A stretch of DNA of 64,000 bases. Origin: Deltaproteobacteria bacterium UBA5205. Lineage in GTDB: Bacteria > Desulfobacterota > Syntrophorhabdia > Syntrophorhabdales > Syntrophorhabdaceae. Where the stretch lies: NCBI GenBank assembly GCA_002412715.1, contig DHVP01000034.1:58588-122587 (forward strand), written 5' to 3'. This document shows, piece after piece, positions 1-8,943 of this stretch (positions within the stretch are counted from its first letter, which is position 1; every line of letters begins with the position of its first letter). Under the pieces are notes generated by a model. The model worked only from the letters and a program-made list of their open reading frames with translations, was not told the origin of the DNA and ran no database searches. The position numbers were made by a program, and so were the translations under genes.

Positions 1-2569
1 TATAGCTTCCATCGGCAAGTTCGATCCTGTACACCGTTGAATCGCCGGGCGCCCTGTATGTCAGGTAATAGTTGTACGGCGGCATCCCTTCGGAGAACGT
101 ATAGGGCATTATGCCGCTCGAGCCGTTCTTAAAGACGGGAAGCCAGTTCGGGTATGCCTGGCCGTACTGGACGCCGTCTATCTTCACCGATACCATAGGT
201 GTCGATACGTGCGTAAAACGATCGTCGTCTATATAATAGATGCCGTCGATCTGTTGGTTGTAAACCTCGTACCCCTGTGAAAAAGTACCTCCGAGACCGA
301 AGTTTGAGTGACCATTCCAGATGATATGGGCGTCCTGCGTTTTGAGGGCATTTATAAAATCTTCCGGGGTGTTTACAAAATGGATCACAAAGGTCTTTCC
401 CGTGGTGGTATTCTGATAGATCCAGCTGTCGCCGTCCTGCGTCGCTCCGAGGTTTTGAAGAATTATCTTCACATTGGGCACAAAAACGGCGTCCTTGGCA
501 TACCCGTCGCCTATGTAGATATGCTCGGTGTTTGTGCTGATCGTATGGATGAGTTGTGACATCGTTTTCGTATCCGATCCTGCGCTGTTGGTTACGGTCA
601 ATGAGACCGTGTAATACCCGGATGTGCTGTACGTGTGTGCGGGGTTTTTTGACGTGCTCGTCGCCCCGTCACCGAAGTCCCAGAGCCATGAGGCAACCGA
701 TCCCTGACTGCGGTCACTGAACGCGACCTTAAGGGGGGCGGTCCCTTCCACGACATCGGCGATGAAGTCCGCAACGGGAGCGGTCGCGCTCGTTGCGACA
801 AAACCGACCGCATCGGCACATGTGCTGGTGGGAGCCGCCTGAGACGTGATGGTAATGCCATATGTCGTCCCCCCGGTAAAGGAATAGCTGCCGAGGTTGT
901 TCCACGTGCCCGCATTCTGGAGCTGGTCGATGTTTACAACCTGCGAACCCCCCGCGTAGTTGATGGTGACCGGTATGGTCGAACTTCGCGTGGATGTGGT
1001 CGTCCACCACATGGAAACGGCGTACCAGCCGGAGGCGGGGGGCGTGAATTTCCAGGTGAATGTCGCCCCGTCGCGGCTCCATACCGAATCGGTCCCGTAG
1101 TACGCGGGTGCCGCGGAGGTGCCCCAGGTACCGGTCTTTGATGTGGGCGAATCGGTGTTGTCTATTATGAGCATGACTGTCAGGGCCTGTGTGACCCCTG
1201 CCGACCATTCACCCGATTCGTCCCTGACCCTGAATGTGATCGTGTGCTTTCCGGCGCTGAGCGAAGACGCGGCAAAAGAAGCCTTGCTGCCTATCATGCC
1301 GTCGATGGAGGATTTCCATTCGTAGGCGGTCACCGGGGCGGAGGCGGCGGTTCCGTGACCCGTGAAGGTTACCGTCTGTCCGACCCTGGCCGGGTTGGGT
1401 GTTATGGAATCGATCTGTGCGATAGGGGACGCGCTTACGAGTGTAAACTTGACCGCATCGGCACAGGTACTCGTGGGGTCTGCCTGGGAGGTAATCGTAA
1501 TGTCGTACGTCGTCCCTGCAAGGAAGCTGAATGTTCCGAGGGCATTCCATTGGCCCGCGTTCTGGAGCTGGTTGATGGTGACACTCTGCGATCCACCCGC
1601 GTAATTGATCAGGACCGGTATCGCGGAACTCCGGCTGGACGTGGTGGTCCACCACAGGGAAACATCGTAATTACCGCTCTGCGTGGGCGTGAATTTCCAG
1701 GTAAATGTTGTCCCATCACGGCTCCAGACCGAGCCGGTTTTGTAATAGTCCGGTGCTAAGGAGGCAGTCCATGTCCCTGTCCTCGACGTCCGGGAATCCG
1801 TATTGTCGATGATGACCTCCGCGGAGGGGGTACCGACGGTGAGGCCTCGTGTCACTGCGCTTGACCAGAGACCGTCGTTGTCCTGAACCCTGAAGGAGAT
1901 CGTGTGGGTGCCGGAACTGAGGGTCGAGGTGGAGAAGGACGCGGCGGTGCCGATGGCGCCGTCTATGGAAGATGTCCACTCATAAGCAGCTATGGTACCC
2001 TCGGTGTCCGTGCCGTGCCCGGTGAAGGTTACACTCTCGCCGGGATTGGCCGGACTGGGGGTAATGGAATCGATGGCTGCCGTCGGCGCCGTGTTGGAGG
2101 AGACGAGCCTGAACTGCACCGCGTCGGCGCAGGTGCTCAGGGTGTCGCCGTTGGCCGCGGTGATCATCACGGAACCGCTGCCGTTGAAGTAGAAGGTTCC
2201 GAGGCTGTTCCACCGGCCCGGGTTCTGCTGTTGGTTGATGATAATGTTGCTCGTGCCGCCGGTGTAGTTTATCGCAACGGGAACACTCGTTGCCCGCGAT
2301 GACCACCCGGACCACCACATGAGGACCTCGTAGGTGCCGGGGGATTGTCCGTTCATGGCAAAGGTGTAGGTGGCGCCGTTGCGCGACCAGAGGCTTGAGG
2401 CACCGTAGGGGCTGGTGCCGCCCGACAGCGGCCAGGTGCCGGTATAGGACGTCCCCGTCCCCCCGTTATCGATGATGACATCGGCGAAGGAAGGTGCCGC
2501 GCCAAGGAAAAGGAGGGACAAAAACAGTAAAATAAACTTCGTAAGGCCTTTCTTTGATAATCTGACCAT
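1..2569 (-). CDS. Secreted multidomain protein with three golvesin-like and several PKD-like domains (3' end outside window)
   Basis: An open frame of about 856 codons runs from an ATG at 2569, with AAAGGAG seven bases upstream, to the window edge without a stop. I checked the phase line by line through the repeats. A signal peptide (residues 1-29, cut near SFA-D) is followed by three copies of a roughly 130-residue module starting IIDNTDS/IIDNGG and ending STCADAV (about 31-157, 250-377, 467-594). These resemble the golvesin C-terminal-like carbohydrate-binding domain. Copies 1 and 2 are each followed by a PKD-like segment (ITPxPA...VTFTGHGT), and copy 3 by a canonical PKD domain with WDFGDG (about 594-675). 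The remaining part has a GHSNFG motif and is unassigned. The adjacent EPS genes suggest a cell-surface or matrix protein. The C terminus, including any sorting tag, is not visible. Confidence 0.85.
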   Translation of the reverse strand, partial: MVRLSKKGLTKFILLFLSLLFLGAAPSFADVIIDNGGTGTSYTGTWPLSGGTSPYGASSLWSRNGATYTFAMNGQSPGTYEVLMWWSGWSSRATSVPVAINYTGGTSNIIINQQQNPGRWNSLGTFYFNGSGSVMITAANGDTLSTCADAVQFRLVSSNTAPTAAIDSITPSPANPGESVTFTGHGTDTEGTIAAYEWTSSIDGAIGTAASFSTSTLSSGTHTISFRVQDNDGLWSSAVTRGLTVGTPSAEVIIDNTDSRTSRTGTWTASLAPDYYKTGSVWSRDGTTFTWKFTPTQSGNYDVSLWWTTTSSRSSAIPVLINYAGGSQSVTINQLQNAGQWNALGTFSFLAGTTYDITITSQADPTSTCADAVKFTLVSASPIAQIDSITPNPARVGQTVTFTGHGTAASAPVTAYEWKSSIDGMIGSKASFAASSLSAGKHTITFRVRDESGEWSAGVTQALTVMLIIDNTDSPTSKTGTWGTSAAPAYYGTDSVWSRDGATFTWKFTPPASGWYAVSMWWTTTSTRSSTIPVTINYAGGSQVVNIDQLQNAGTWNNLGSYSFTGGTTYGITITSQAAPTSTCADAVGFVATSATAPVADFIADVVEGTAPLKVAFSDRSQGSVASWLWDFGDGATSTSKNPAHTYSTSGYYTVSLTVTNSAGSDTKTMSQLIHTISTNTEHIYIGDGYAKDAVFVPNVKIILQNLGATQDGDSWIYQNTTTGKTFVIHFVNTPEDFINALKTQDAHIIWNGHSNFGLGGTFSQGYEVYNQQIDGIYYIDDDRFTHVSTPMVSVKIDGVQYGQAYPNWLPVFKNGSSGIMPYTFSEGMPPYNYYLTYRAPGDSTVYRIELADGSY

Positions 2570-2809
2570 AGCTGTACTCCTTTTTTTGCAGTTTTTCGAT
2601 CACCCGGGCAGGCAGGATTGTCCTGGCGGTGTGCTCGCCCCGCTCCGGTGAGATTGTCGAGCCGGCAATGTACTTTCTGTCCGGCGCGCGAAACCTCGCC
2701 GGTCATGGACTAAAATTAAGGTAAGAGTGCTTTTGAAGAGGAAATCTTCCCTTCGCGACACCACCGCTCCCTAAAAAGGCCTGCCCTCTGCACGGCAGCC
2801 CCTCTGGAA

Positions 2810-4111
2810 TCAGAGCCCGGGTCCGGCCCGGCCCTGATGGGATGTCCGGGAGACTATCGACCTGTGCTTACCCGTCGGTCCTCTATCGAGGGCCCGGGTT
2901 TCGATCACGTCAACATGAAGGGTGCTGTTGAAAAGAACATTCAATTTCACATCGACCTCCTCCCTGATCTTCCGAAATTCGACTGTTCTTTCAGGAACGA
3001 TACTGACGACGAGGCTCTGGTCCTCTTGCTGAACAACCCTGAACTCCTTTACCTCGGGAATGGTCTCGATCTGAAAGACAACCGTCTGGGGATCGATGAG
3101 CTCACCCGACGGCATGACCAGAAAATCATCACACCTTCCCACGATCGACTCCAGCAGGGGGAAGCTCCTGCCGCAGGGGCACGCCTTATCCGACAGGGCC
3201 CCCACGTCGCCTATCTCGTAACGGATATAGGGCATGGAATAATTGTTGAGAGAGGTCACCACGATCCTCCCGGGCACACCTGGAGGGAGCCTGCAGGCGT
3301 CGTCGTCGAGCACTTCGACAATAACGTTGTCCGCCGCGACATGAAGATTCTGCATCCTGCATTCGAAGGCTATGGCGGAGAATTCAAGACACGAATAGTC
3401 GTCATAGACCTTGCATTGAAAGACATCTTCAAGATATTCCCGCACATGGACGGTCAGGAGTTCCGAGTTTGACAGGAGGAACTTGAGTCCCAAAAGCGCG
3501 CCGTCATCCTTTCCGATGGTTTTTGCCAGCAGGTAGAGCACTGAAGGATAGGCATTGATAACCTGCGGCCTTATGCGGAATATCTCAGTTGCCTGCCGTG
3601 CGGGCTCCCATTCGAGGGGAACGAAAAACCGCCTGAAAAGATTTACCTTCTGCAACATGATGTTTGTGACAGGCGGGGAGAAGCGCACGTAGGCAATCTT
3701 GTCCCAGGGTTTGTAGCCGACATCGATGAGCTGCCTCAACTGCATGAGCCGGTAGAGCGCGGCCACGCTGTGATCGAGCACCACGTCAAGCTTCTTGCCC
3801 GACGAGCCGGAGGTCATCCGGGCTGAACATTCGGTCCAGTCGACGTCGGACGCGATGATACGGTCCGGGTAATTCGCCAGGATGATGTCCTTGGTCAGGA
3901 TCGGCAGGCTCCTTAAGTCGTCGAGGGCGGCTATCTGCCCGGGAACGATCCCGGAGGAGTTGAAAAGATCGTGATAATAGGGCACCTTCGCGTAGGCATG
4001 GGCTACGAGCCTCCTTAGCGCGTGAGCCTGCATGGCGGCAAGCTCATCGGGCTTGCGCCACTGGTTGCGACGGATGACCGGCCAATGATAGAAGTGGTCC
4101 AGGTAGCGCAC
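2810..4111 (-). CDS. CapK/PaaK-like adenylate-forming enzyme of the EPS cluster
   Basis: This 433-residue protein belongs to the phenylacetate-CoA ligase/coenzyme F390 synthetase superfamily. The P-loop-like TSGSSGK stands near residue 100, and the later RYEIGDVG segment is typical of the family (C-terminal half, near residue 300). Relatives named CapK occur in capsule and EPS loci, where they are thought to activate a carboxylic acid for transfer. The substrate cannot be told from sequence. Translation appears to start at GTG (4111) behind AGGAAGG; there is no ATG nearby in frame. It lies three bases after the methyltransferase and is the last biosynthetic gene before the golvesin-like protein. 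A phenylacetate catabolic role is unlikely, since no other paa gene is present. Confidence 0.82.
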   Translation of the reverse strand: MRYLDHFYHWPVIRRNQWRKPDELAAMQAHALRRLVAHAYAKVPYYHDLFNSSGIVPGQIAALDDLRSLPILTKDIILANYPDRIIASDVDWTECSARMTSGSSGKKLDVVLDHSVAALYRLMQLRQLIDVGYKPWDKIAYVRFSPPVTNIMLQKVNLFRRFFVPLEWEPARQATEIFRIRPQVINAYPSVLYLLAKTIGKDDGALLGLKFLLSNSELLTVHVREYLEDVFQCKVYDDYSCLEFSAIAFECRMQNLHVAADNVIVEVLDDDACRLPPGVPGRIVVTSLNNYSMPYIRYEIGDVGALSDKACPCGRSFPLLESIVGRCDDFLVMPSGELIDPQTVVFQIETIPEVKEFRVVQQEDQSLVVSIVPERTVEFRKIREEVDVKLNVLFNSTLHVDVIETRALDRGPTGKHRSIVSRTSHQGRAGPGL

Positions 4112-4114
4112 GGC

Positions 4115-4846
4115 TTAAACCTTCCTGCAAAAAGCTGAGAACCTGAAATCCACAACTCCCAGGGCGCTCTTCAGGATTTTCCTGGGCTGGCCGGACCGCC
4201 TGTACATCTTTTTCTGGGTCCGGTAATCCTCCATCTCAGATAACACGACCTTGAACGCGCTGTTTTCGAGCAGGGAAACGATCAGGCTCCGGGAAAAGTT
4301 GAACGGATGGCCTTTATCGATCTGCAGGCATTCCATTGCGTCCCGTAACAGGGCGCCGAACCTGGTATAAATGTTGAGGCTGATAAACATGATGCCCCTT
4401 TCTTCCAGGCTCTGGTGAATGCCGCGCAAAACACGGCAGGGGTCCTTCATATGATCGAGCACATTGTCGAGGATGACGAACGAGAAGGCCTTGTTGAGAG
4501 AAAGGATGTCTTCGCCTGTTCCGTTGTGCCGCTTGACGTTCCTGTCCCTTGCACGGACAAAGTCGGGCTGCGTGCAATAGTAATCTTCGAGCGGGTCAAG
4601 GGCGTGCCGCTCATCGGCCTCTATGTAATTGACGAGACCTACCGGTCCCGGTCCGATCTCCAGGACGCTTACGGCGTCCCGTCCGCCCAACAGCGGTCTT
4701 GCCTGCTCCCAGATCCGTCGGGCACGGTCCTCATACCATTCAAACTGCGACGCCTCCCCGGAAGATTGCGAAGCCTGTCTCGACCAGAAGCCTCTCTCAT
4801 AAACCTGCGCCTTTTCCCACCGCATATCGGATACAACTCTTTGCAT
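4115..4846 (-). CDS. SAM-dependent methyltransferase, class I
   Basis: This protein of about 243 residues has a class I methyltransferase fold. The glycine-rich SAM loop reads LEIGPGPVGL near residue 60, an acidic residue follows the next strand, and FVILDNVLDHMKDP forms the motif II region as in UbiE/Methyltransf_11 proteins. I place the start at ATG 4846 because GGGGGAG lies just upstream; an in-frame ATG at 4858 has a weaker site. It sits between the O-antigen ligase-like gene and the CapK-like gene. It most likely methylates a sugar or lipid-linked intermediate of the exopolysaccharide, which is inference from context. Confidence 0.8.
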   Translation of the reverse strand: MQRVVSDMRWEKAQVYERGFWSRQASQSSGEASQFEWYEDRARRIWEQARPLLGGRDAVSVLEIGPGPVGLVNYIEADERHALDPLEDYYCTQPDFVRARDRNVKRHNGTGEDILSLNKAFSFVILDNVLDHMKDPCRVLRGIHQSLEERGIMFISLNIYTRFGALLRDAMECLQIDKGHPFNFSRSLIVSLLENSAFKVVLSEMEDYRTQKKMYRRSGQPRKILKSALGVVDFRFSAFCRKV

Positions 4847-4874
4847 ATTCTCCCCCATTTTTCTTCTGTTTTTC

Positions 4875-6128
4875 TCAGGCCGCCGACGTGACCGAACGCC
4901 TGTGGAGATATCGCAGGGCCGCGGAAAGTCCCAGCAGGAAGTAAAGGCTGACGGAGTAACCGTGGCTTAGCAGCAGGGCCCCGGCCCAGAACCCGTAAAA
5001 GGACAGCTCAACGAAGAAGGCGAAGCGGGCCAGGGGATCACCCCGATCCCTGCGAATTCTCCGCAGATTGACTATGGCCAGAACATTGAGAACAACGAAC
5101 AGGATGAAACCGGGAATGCCCGTTTCAACGGCAATCTGAACCAGGGAGGAATGCGTTGGCTGCCATGCCCGGGTGCCGCCTGTGCGCTCCCGGAAAATCC
5201 CGAGAGCCAGAGTTGAACAACCGGCGCCCACGCCGAGAACAGGGTTTTCGGCAAGTATTGCAATGTTCTGTTTCCAGATGTTGAACCGGCCCTTCTCGTC
5301 ACTTACGTTATAGTCACTTCCCATATTTTCGAAACGCCCCTCAACCGCCGAAAAGTAATTGAGAAAAACAATCGCCAGCACAACCACCGTGACAATCTTT
5401 GCAGTTCGTTTTATCCTGGGCACGCTGCTCAGGAGGAAAACAACGACGACAACCGCCAGGGCAAGTACCCCGCCCCTCGAACGGCTCAGCATTACCCCGG
5501 CGGCAGCCAGGAAAAGCGCAGCGGCCGAGAGGGCCCTGGTCTTCCATCCATATTCGGTGAGCATAATGTAGAGACAGAGCGGTATGAAGGTGGCGAACAG
5601 CATCGCGATATCGTTGGGATCATAGGTCGCGCTCGCCGCCGCCCGGAAACCCTGGTAGCTGACGGCCTCCACCATGTACACACCGGCCGAAAACAGAACG
5701 CTCACGCCGATCACCCCCGCCGTCAGGTTCAGCCTCCTCATGGACCGCAGCTGGATTATGCAGACAAGGAAATAGATGAGGGTCGCCGGCATCACCGTGA
5801 GGAGAAACCGGAATGCAACACCGCGGTGGGCCGCAAAAGGTATCCCGATCACCATGACAAGATAAAAGAGAAATACCAGGCGCACCTCCGTGAGTCGGGA
5901 CATCCCCGGGGGAAGCTCGACCCTTTCAAGGAACATGGCGATCAGGGTCACGATGCAGATGAAGAGGACGGGTCTCAGCGGCATAAGGAAGAGCAGATAA
6001 TCCTGGGGTCTTGCTATAATGACAAAGGTCCATACGAGGAATAAGATGAATGACGGCCCGAGTCTTTCAGTGACCTCACTTTTTTGTGGTTCCATCGGGA
6101 AACCCTCCATTTTTGTCTTGTTCGTCAT
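4875..6128 (-). CDS. O-antigen ligase/polymerase-like membrane protein
   Basis: This polytopic membrane protein of about 417 residues has a hydrophobic N-terminal half and the Wzy_C/O-antigen ligase signature region: RSRGG after a membrane segment, then a long loop with NIWKQNIAILAENPVLGVG and PTHSSLVQIAVETGIPG. It would act in the inner membrane to polymerise or ligate lipid-linked glycan repeats. The frame is open back to 6251. I start it at ATG 6128, whose ATGA overlaps the flippase stop, a coupling seen repeatedly in this operon; starting further upstream would force a 126-base overlap. Polymerase versus ligase cannot be separated from sequence alone. Confidence 0.85.
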   Translation of the reverse strand: MTNKTKMEGFPMEPQKSEVTERLGPSFILFLVWTFVIIARPQDYLLFLMPLRPVLFICIVTLIAMFLERVELPPGMSRLTEVRLVFLFYLVMVIGIPFAAHRGVAFRFLLTVMPATLIYFLVCIIQLRSMRRLNLTAGVIGVSVLFSAGVYMVEAVSYQGFRAAASATYDPNDIAMLFATFIPLCLYIMLTEYGWKTRALSAAALFLAAAGVMLSRSRGGVLALAVVVVVFLLSSVPRIKRTAKIVTVVVLAIVFLNYFSAVEGRFENMGSDYNVSDEKGRFNIWKQNIAILAENPVLGVGAGCSTLALGIFRERTGGTRAWQPTHSSLVQIAVETGIPGFILFVVLNVLAIVNLRRIRRDRGDPLARFAFFVELSFYGFWAGALLLSHGYSVSLYFLLGLSAALRYLHRRSVTSAA

Positions 6129-7687
6129 GGCAGCGACTTCTCCGGCCGGGAACGCACGAGTATCGCCAGCGAACATGACCGGACCACACCTGAAAGGTCT
6201 GCCCATCGGGTTATACGCTCGCTTCGCGAAAGGCACAGGTACCAGGCACATACAGCGTATAAGGCCAGGCAGACGGCAAGGGTCGCTATAAATCCCGTCC
6301 AGCTGTCAACGGGCACGATCCTGCGGGCGGCGTAAAGGATGGCACCGAAGAAGAGTGCCGGGATGCAGGGCCTCAGCAGGCCCTCCCCGAAGAAACGAGG
6401 CAGGGAAAGACCAATGGTCCGGCAGGTATACCAGGGGATGACGATAAGATTGGAGATAAGCATGGGAACGAGAGTGCCGACCGCCACACCGATTATACCG
6501 TAAGGTTTGACAAGGGCCACGCTCAGGGCGAGATTCGCCACCCCTTCCAGGACCGCTATGTACGAAATGCCCGAGTGTCTCGCGATGCCCTGGAGGATCT
6601 GGGTCGACGTAAACTGGGAAATGTTGGCTGCCACGGCGCAGGTCAGAATAACCAGCACCCCATAACAGGCGGCGGCGTATCTGGGCCCCATCCACAGTGA
6701 TATGAATATGTCGCCTACCATAAGGTATGAGACGGCTATGGGCAAGACGATCATCATTGAATACTTGGTCCCTTTGACGAGAAGCCTCTGTACCTGTCCA
6801 TCCCTGCCCTGGGCATTTAGATGACTTACGGCGGGCTGCAGCACGCCCGTGGACATGATCACAACGCGAAGTTCGTCGACCAGTCTCTGGGGAATGGCGT
6901 AGAAAGTAATTGCGGCGGCCGTGAGGAAATATCCTATGACCAGGGTGCCCGTCGAGAAGATCAGTCTTGTGGCCACGAAATAGAGGAACATGAGGAAGCT
7001 GTACCGGCCCACCATCGCCAGTTTGTCCCTGGTTATCAGGGCCGGGCGAAGCTGAAGGTCCGGGTTCGCCCGGAAGACATAGACCGCCCGCATTATGCCG
7101 CCACCTATCGTTGTAACGAGATGGATGAGGGCAATGGCAATCAGCCTGTAGCCGGAGAGGACCAGTACGACAATGATGATACTGCGAATGAACAGCATTG
7201 CCAGCGAGATGCCCGCCACATGATCGTATCTCTGTATGCCCCTCATGTAACCGGTGAAAAAACCCAAGGGCAGCGTCAGCCCTATCTGTAAACCCACGAT
7301 CAGCGTTACCCAGCGTGCCGTGGAGATCTCTTCGGACGGGATCTTGAAGTGCTGGACAAAACCGAATGCCAGCAGAATGGAGACCAGGAAGGCAAGGGTT
7401 CCGCCCGCCAGATACATATAGAAAGCGGCACTGCACACCCTGCTGAGGCCCGCGTTGTCGTTCTTTGCCCTGAACTCGGCGACATATTTCACGACCGACC
7501 CGCTCACACCGAAATCGAAGAGGCCGAGATAACCCGTGAAGCTCATGATGAGTATCCAGATCCCGTACTGCATATCGCCCAGGCGATGGACGAGAAAGGG
7601 CATCATCATAAACTGGATGACGGCGCCTATGCCGAAGGACCCCCAGTTGGACAGGATATTTCGCAGTATCTGAAGGGAGATTCCCAT
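6125..7687 (-). CDS. Polysaccharide flippase (Wzx/MATE-like)
   Basis: This 520-residue protein has about 12-14 hydrophobic segments. The N terminus (ILRNILSNWGSFGIGAVIQF) is typical of the polysaccharide biosynthesis protein/MurJ-like exporter superfamily, and the family-typical GVSGSVVKYVAEF follows near residue 60. It is expected to flip undecaprenyl-linked repeat units to the periplasmic face. It shares ATGA with the downstream O-antigen ligase-like gene. Its length is slightly above the usual 420-500 for Wzx because of a hydrophilic C-terminal tail. Confidence 0.86.
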   Translation of the reverse strand: MGISLQILRNILSNWGSFGIGAVIQFMMMPFLVHRLGDMQYGIWILIMSFTGYLGLFDFGVSGSVVKYVAEFRAKNDNAGLSRVCSAAFYMYLAGGTLAFLVSILLAFGFVQHFKIPSEEISTARWVTLIVGLQIGLTLPLGFFTGYMRGIQRYDHVAGISLAMLFIRSIIIVVLVLSGYRLIAIALIHLVTTIGGGIMRAVYVFRANPDLQLRPALITRDKLAMVGRYSFLMFLYFVATRLIFSTGTLVIGYFLTAAAITFYAIPQRLVDELRVVIMSTGVLQPAVSHLNAQGRDGQVQRLLVKGTKYSMMIVLPIAVSYLMVGDIFISLWMGPRYAAACYGVLVILTCAVAANISQFTSTQILQGIARHSGISYIAVLEGVANLALSVALVKPYGIIGVAVGTLVPMLISNLIVIPWYTCRTIGLSLPRFFGEGLLRPCIPALFFGAILYAARRIVPVDSWTGFIATLAVCLALYAVCAWYLCLSRSERITRWADLSGVVRSCSLAILVRSRPEKSLP

Positions 7688-7719
7688 ATTATCGACTCGT
7701 GAAGGCCATCCGACGGGCC

Positions 7720-8943
7720 TTAATTGCGCCTGATATCATCATTTCCCGGTCCGTTCTTTGAGAACAGGGACTCGTATTGTCCCACCCATTTCTCAACCGA
7801 GTGTTCCCTGAGAACATATCTTTGGCCCTGTGTCGAAAGACCCCGCGCAAGCTCTTCGTCCGTGAGCACCCGGATCAGGGCCTCGGAGAGCTTCTCCGGG
7901 CTGTCGGACGGTACAAGGAGACCCGTTTGTCCATCCGCGATGACATCCTGTATACCCCTCACATCCGTTCCGACAACAGGAAGCCCGGCGGACATGGCTT
8001 CCAGCAGGGAGAGAGGCAAACCTTCCCTCAATGAACTGAGGCAGTATACGTTCATGACCTTCATGATCTCGGGGACATCGTTTCTCGCCCCGAGGAGGAG
8101 CACCTTGCCGGTCAGGCCCAATTCGCCGATGAGAATCTCCAGGTCTTTTCTTCTCTTCCCTTCACCGGCAATTATCAGCTTCGCCCCTCGTACGCGTTCT
8201 TCGACTATCTTGAACGCCCTGATGAGATTGGGATAATTCTTGTCCTTTCTCAAGTTTCCGACGCATCCGATCACCCGGTCGTTCTGCCCTATGCGAAGCT
8301 CGTTGCGCTTCGCCCCTGCATCCACACCGACGTCAAAACGACTGTGATCGATGGCATTGGAGAGGGTGAGGACCTTCGCGGGGGCGAGCCGGAATCTCTG
8401 CCTGATGGCCTCACTGACATCGGGAGATATCCCGATGGCACCATTGGACAGCCTCAGGAGAACGCCGCCAACGACTGACCAGGGTCCGCTCGCCATGTCG
8501 ATCTCGTTGCGGCTGTGTGCGGTATAGTAAATTCTGCAGCGATGGCGCACGGCCCCGAAGTAACCGTAGAAGAAGGGTGTAAAGTGGTGTGCGTTGACCA
8601 CATGTATCTCATTGGCAGCGATATATCTCGAGATCTCACTCATAACGTTCAACCCGTCCTTTCGCGCCGAGCGCATGCGTGGAAGAAGCGTGGGAATCTT
8701 CATCTCACTGAGTGTCTCGCGCAGCGCCCCATCGACAAGGGCAACCACAAAACAATTAAACCTCCGGGGATCAAGCCGCCTGCACAGGTCCACGACAACC
8801 CGCTCCGACCCCCCCGTCCGCAAGGTCTGAAGAATGAACAACACGTTGGTCTTCGGATTCACAGAAACGCTCTCAATTCCGTCTCCCGGCCCCCGGATTG
8901 CGGCTTCAAGACGTAAAGCCTGAGATCTGAGATATCTCTTCAT
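7720..8943 (-). CDS. Glycosyltransferase family 4 (GT-B)
   Basis: This GT-B glycosyltransferase of about 407 residues has an N-terminal TGGSERVV motif (acceptor domain) and a C-terminal glycosyl_transf_1 domain. The latter shows GCVGNLRKDKNYPNLIRAF, then LLGARNDVPEIM, and the nucleotide-sugar motif SLREGLPLSLLEAMSAG. It probably adds a sugar to the lipid-linked EPS repeat in the cytoplasm; donor and acceptor are unknown. ATG 8943 overlaps the stop of the upstream glycosyltransferase in an ATGA and is preferred to the in-frame ATG at 8958. Similar enzymes recur in XrtA-type EPS clusters. Confidence 0.88.
   Translation of the reverse strand: MKRYLRSQALRLEAAIRGPGDGIESVSVNPKTNVLFILQTLRTGGSERVVVDLCRRLDPRRFNCFVVALVDGALRETLSEMKIPTLLPRMRSARKDGLNVMSEISRYIAANEIHVVNAHHFTPFFYGYFGAVRHRCRIYYTAHSRNEIDMASGPWSVVGGVLLRLSNGAIGISPDVSEAIRQRFRLAPAKVLTLSNAIDHSRFDVGVDAGAKRNELRIGQNDRVIGCVGNLRKDKNYPNLIRAFKIVEERVRGAKLIIAGEGKRRKDLEILIGELGLTGKVLLLGARNDVPEIMKVMNVYCLSSLREGLPLSLLEAMSAGLPVVGTDVRGIQDVIADGQTGLLVPSDSPEKLSEALIRVLTDEELARGLSTQGQRYVLREHSVEKWVGQYESLFSKNGPGNDDIRRN

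Noticed and set aside
2353..2706. Minus-strand frame over the start of the golvesin-like gene
   Set aside because: The other frame has a signal peptide, ribosome-binding site and repeats; this one is a shadow.
6306..7436. 376-codon alternative frame inside the flippase gene
   Set aside because: The overlapping frame has a clear Wzx-like membrane protein; the alternative is polar and low in conserved motifs.
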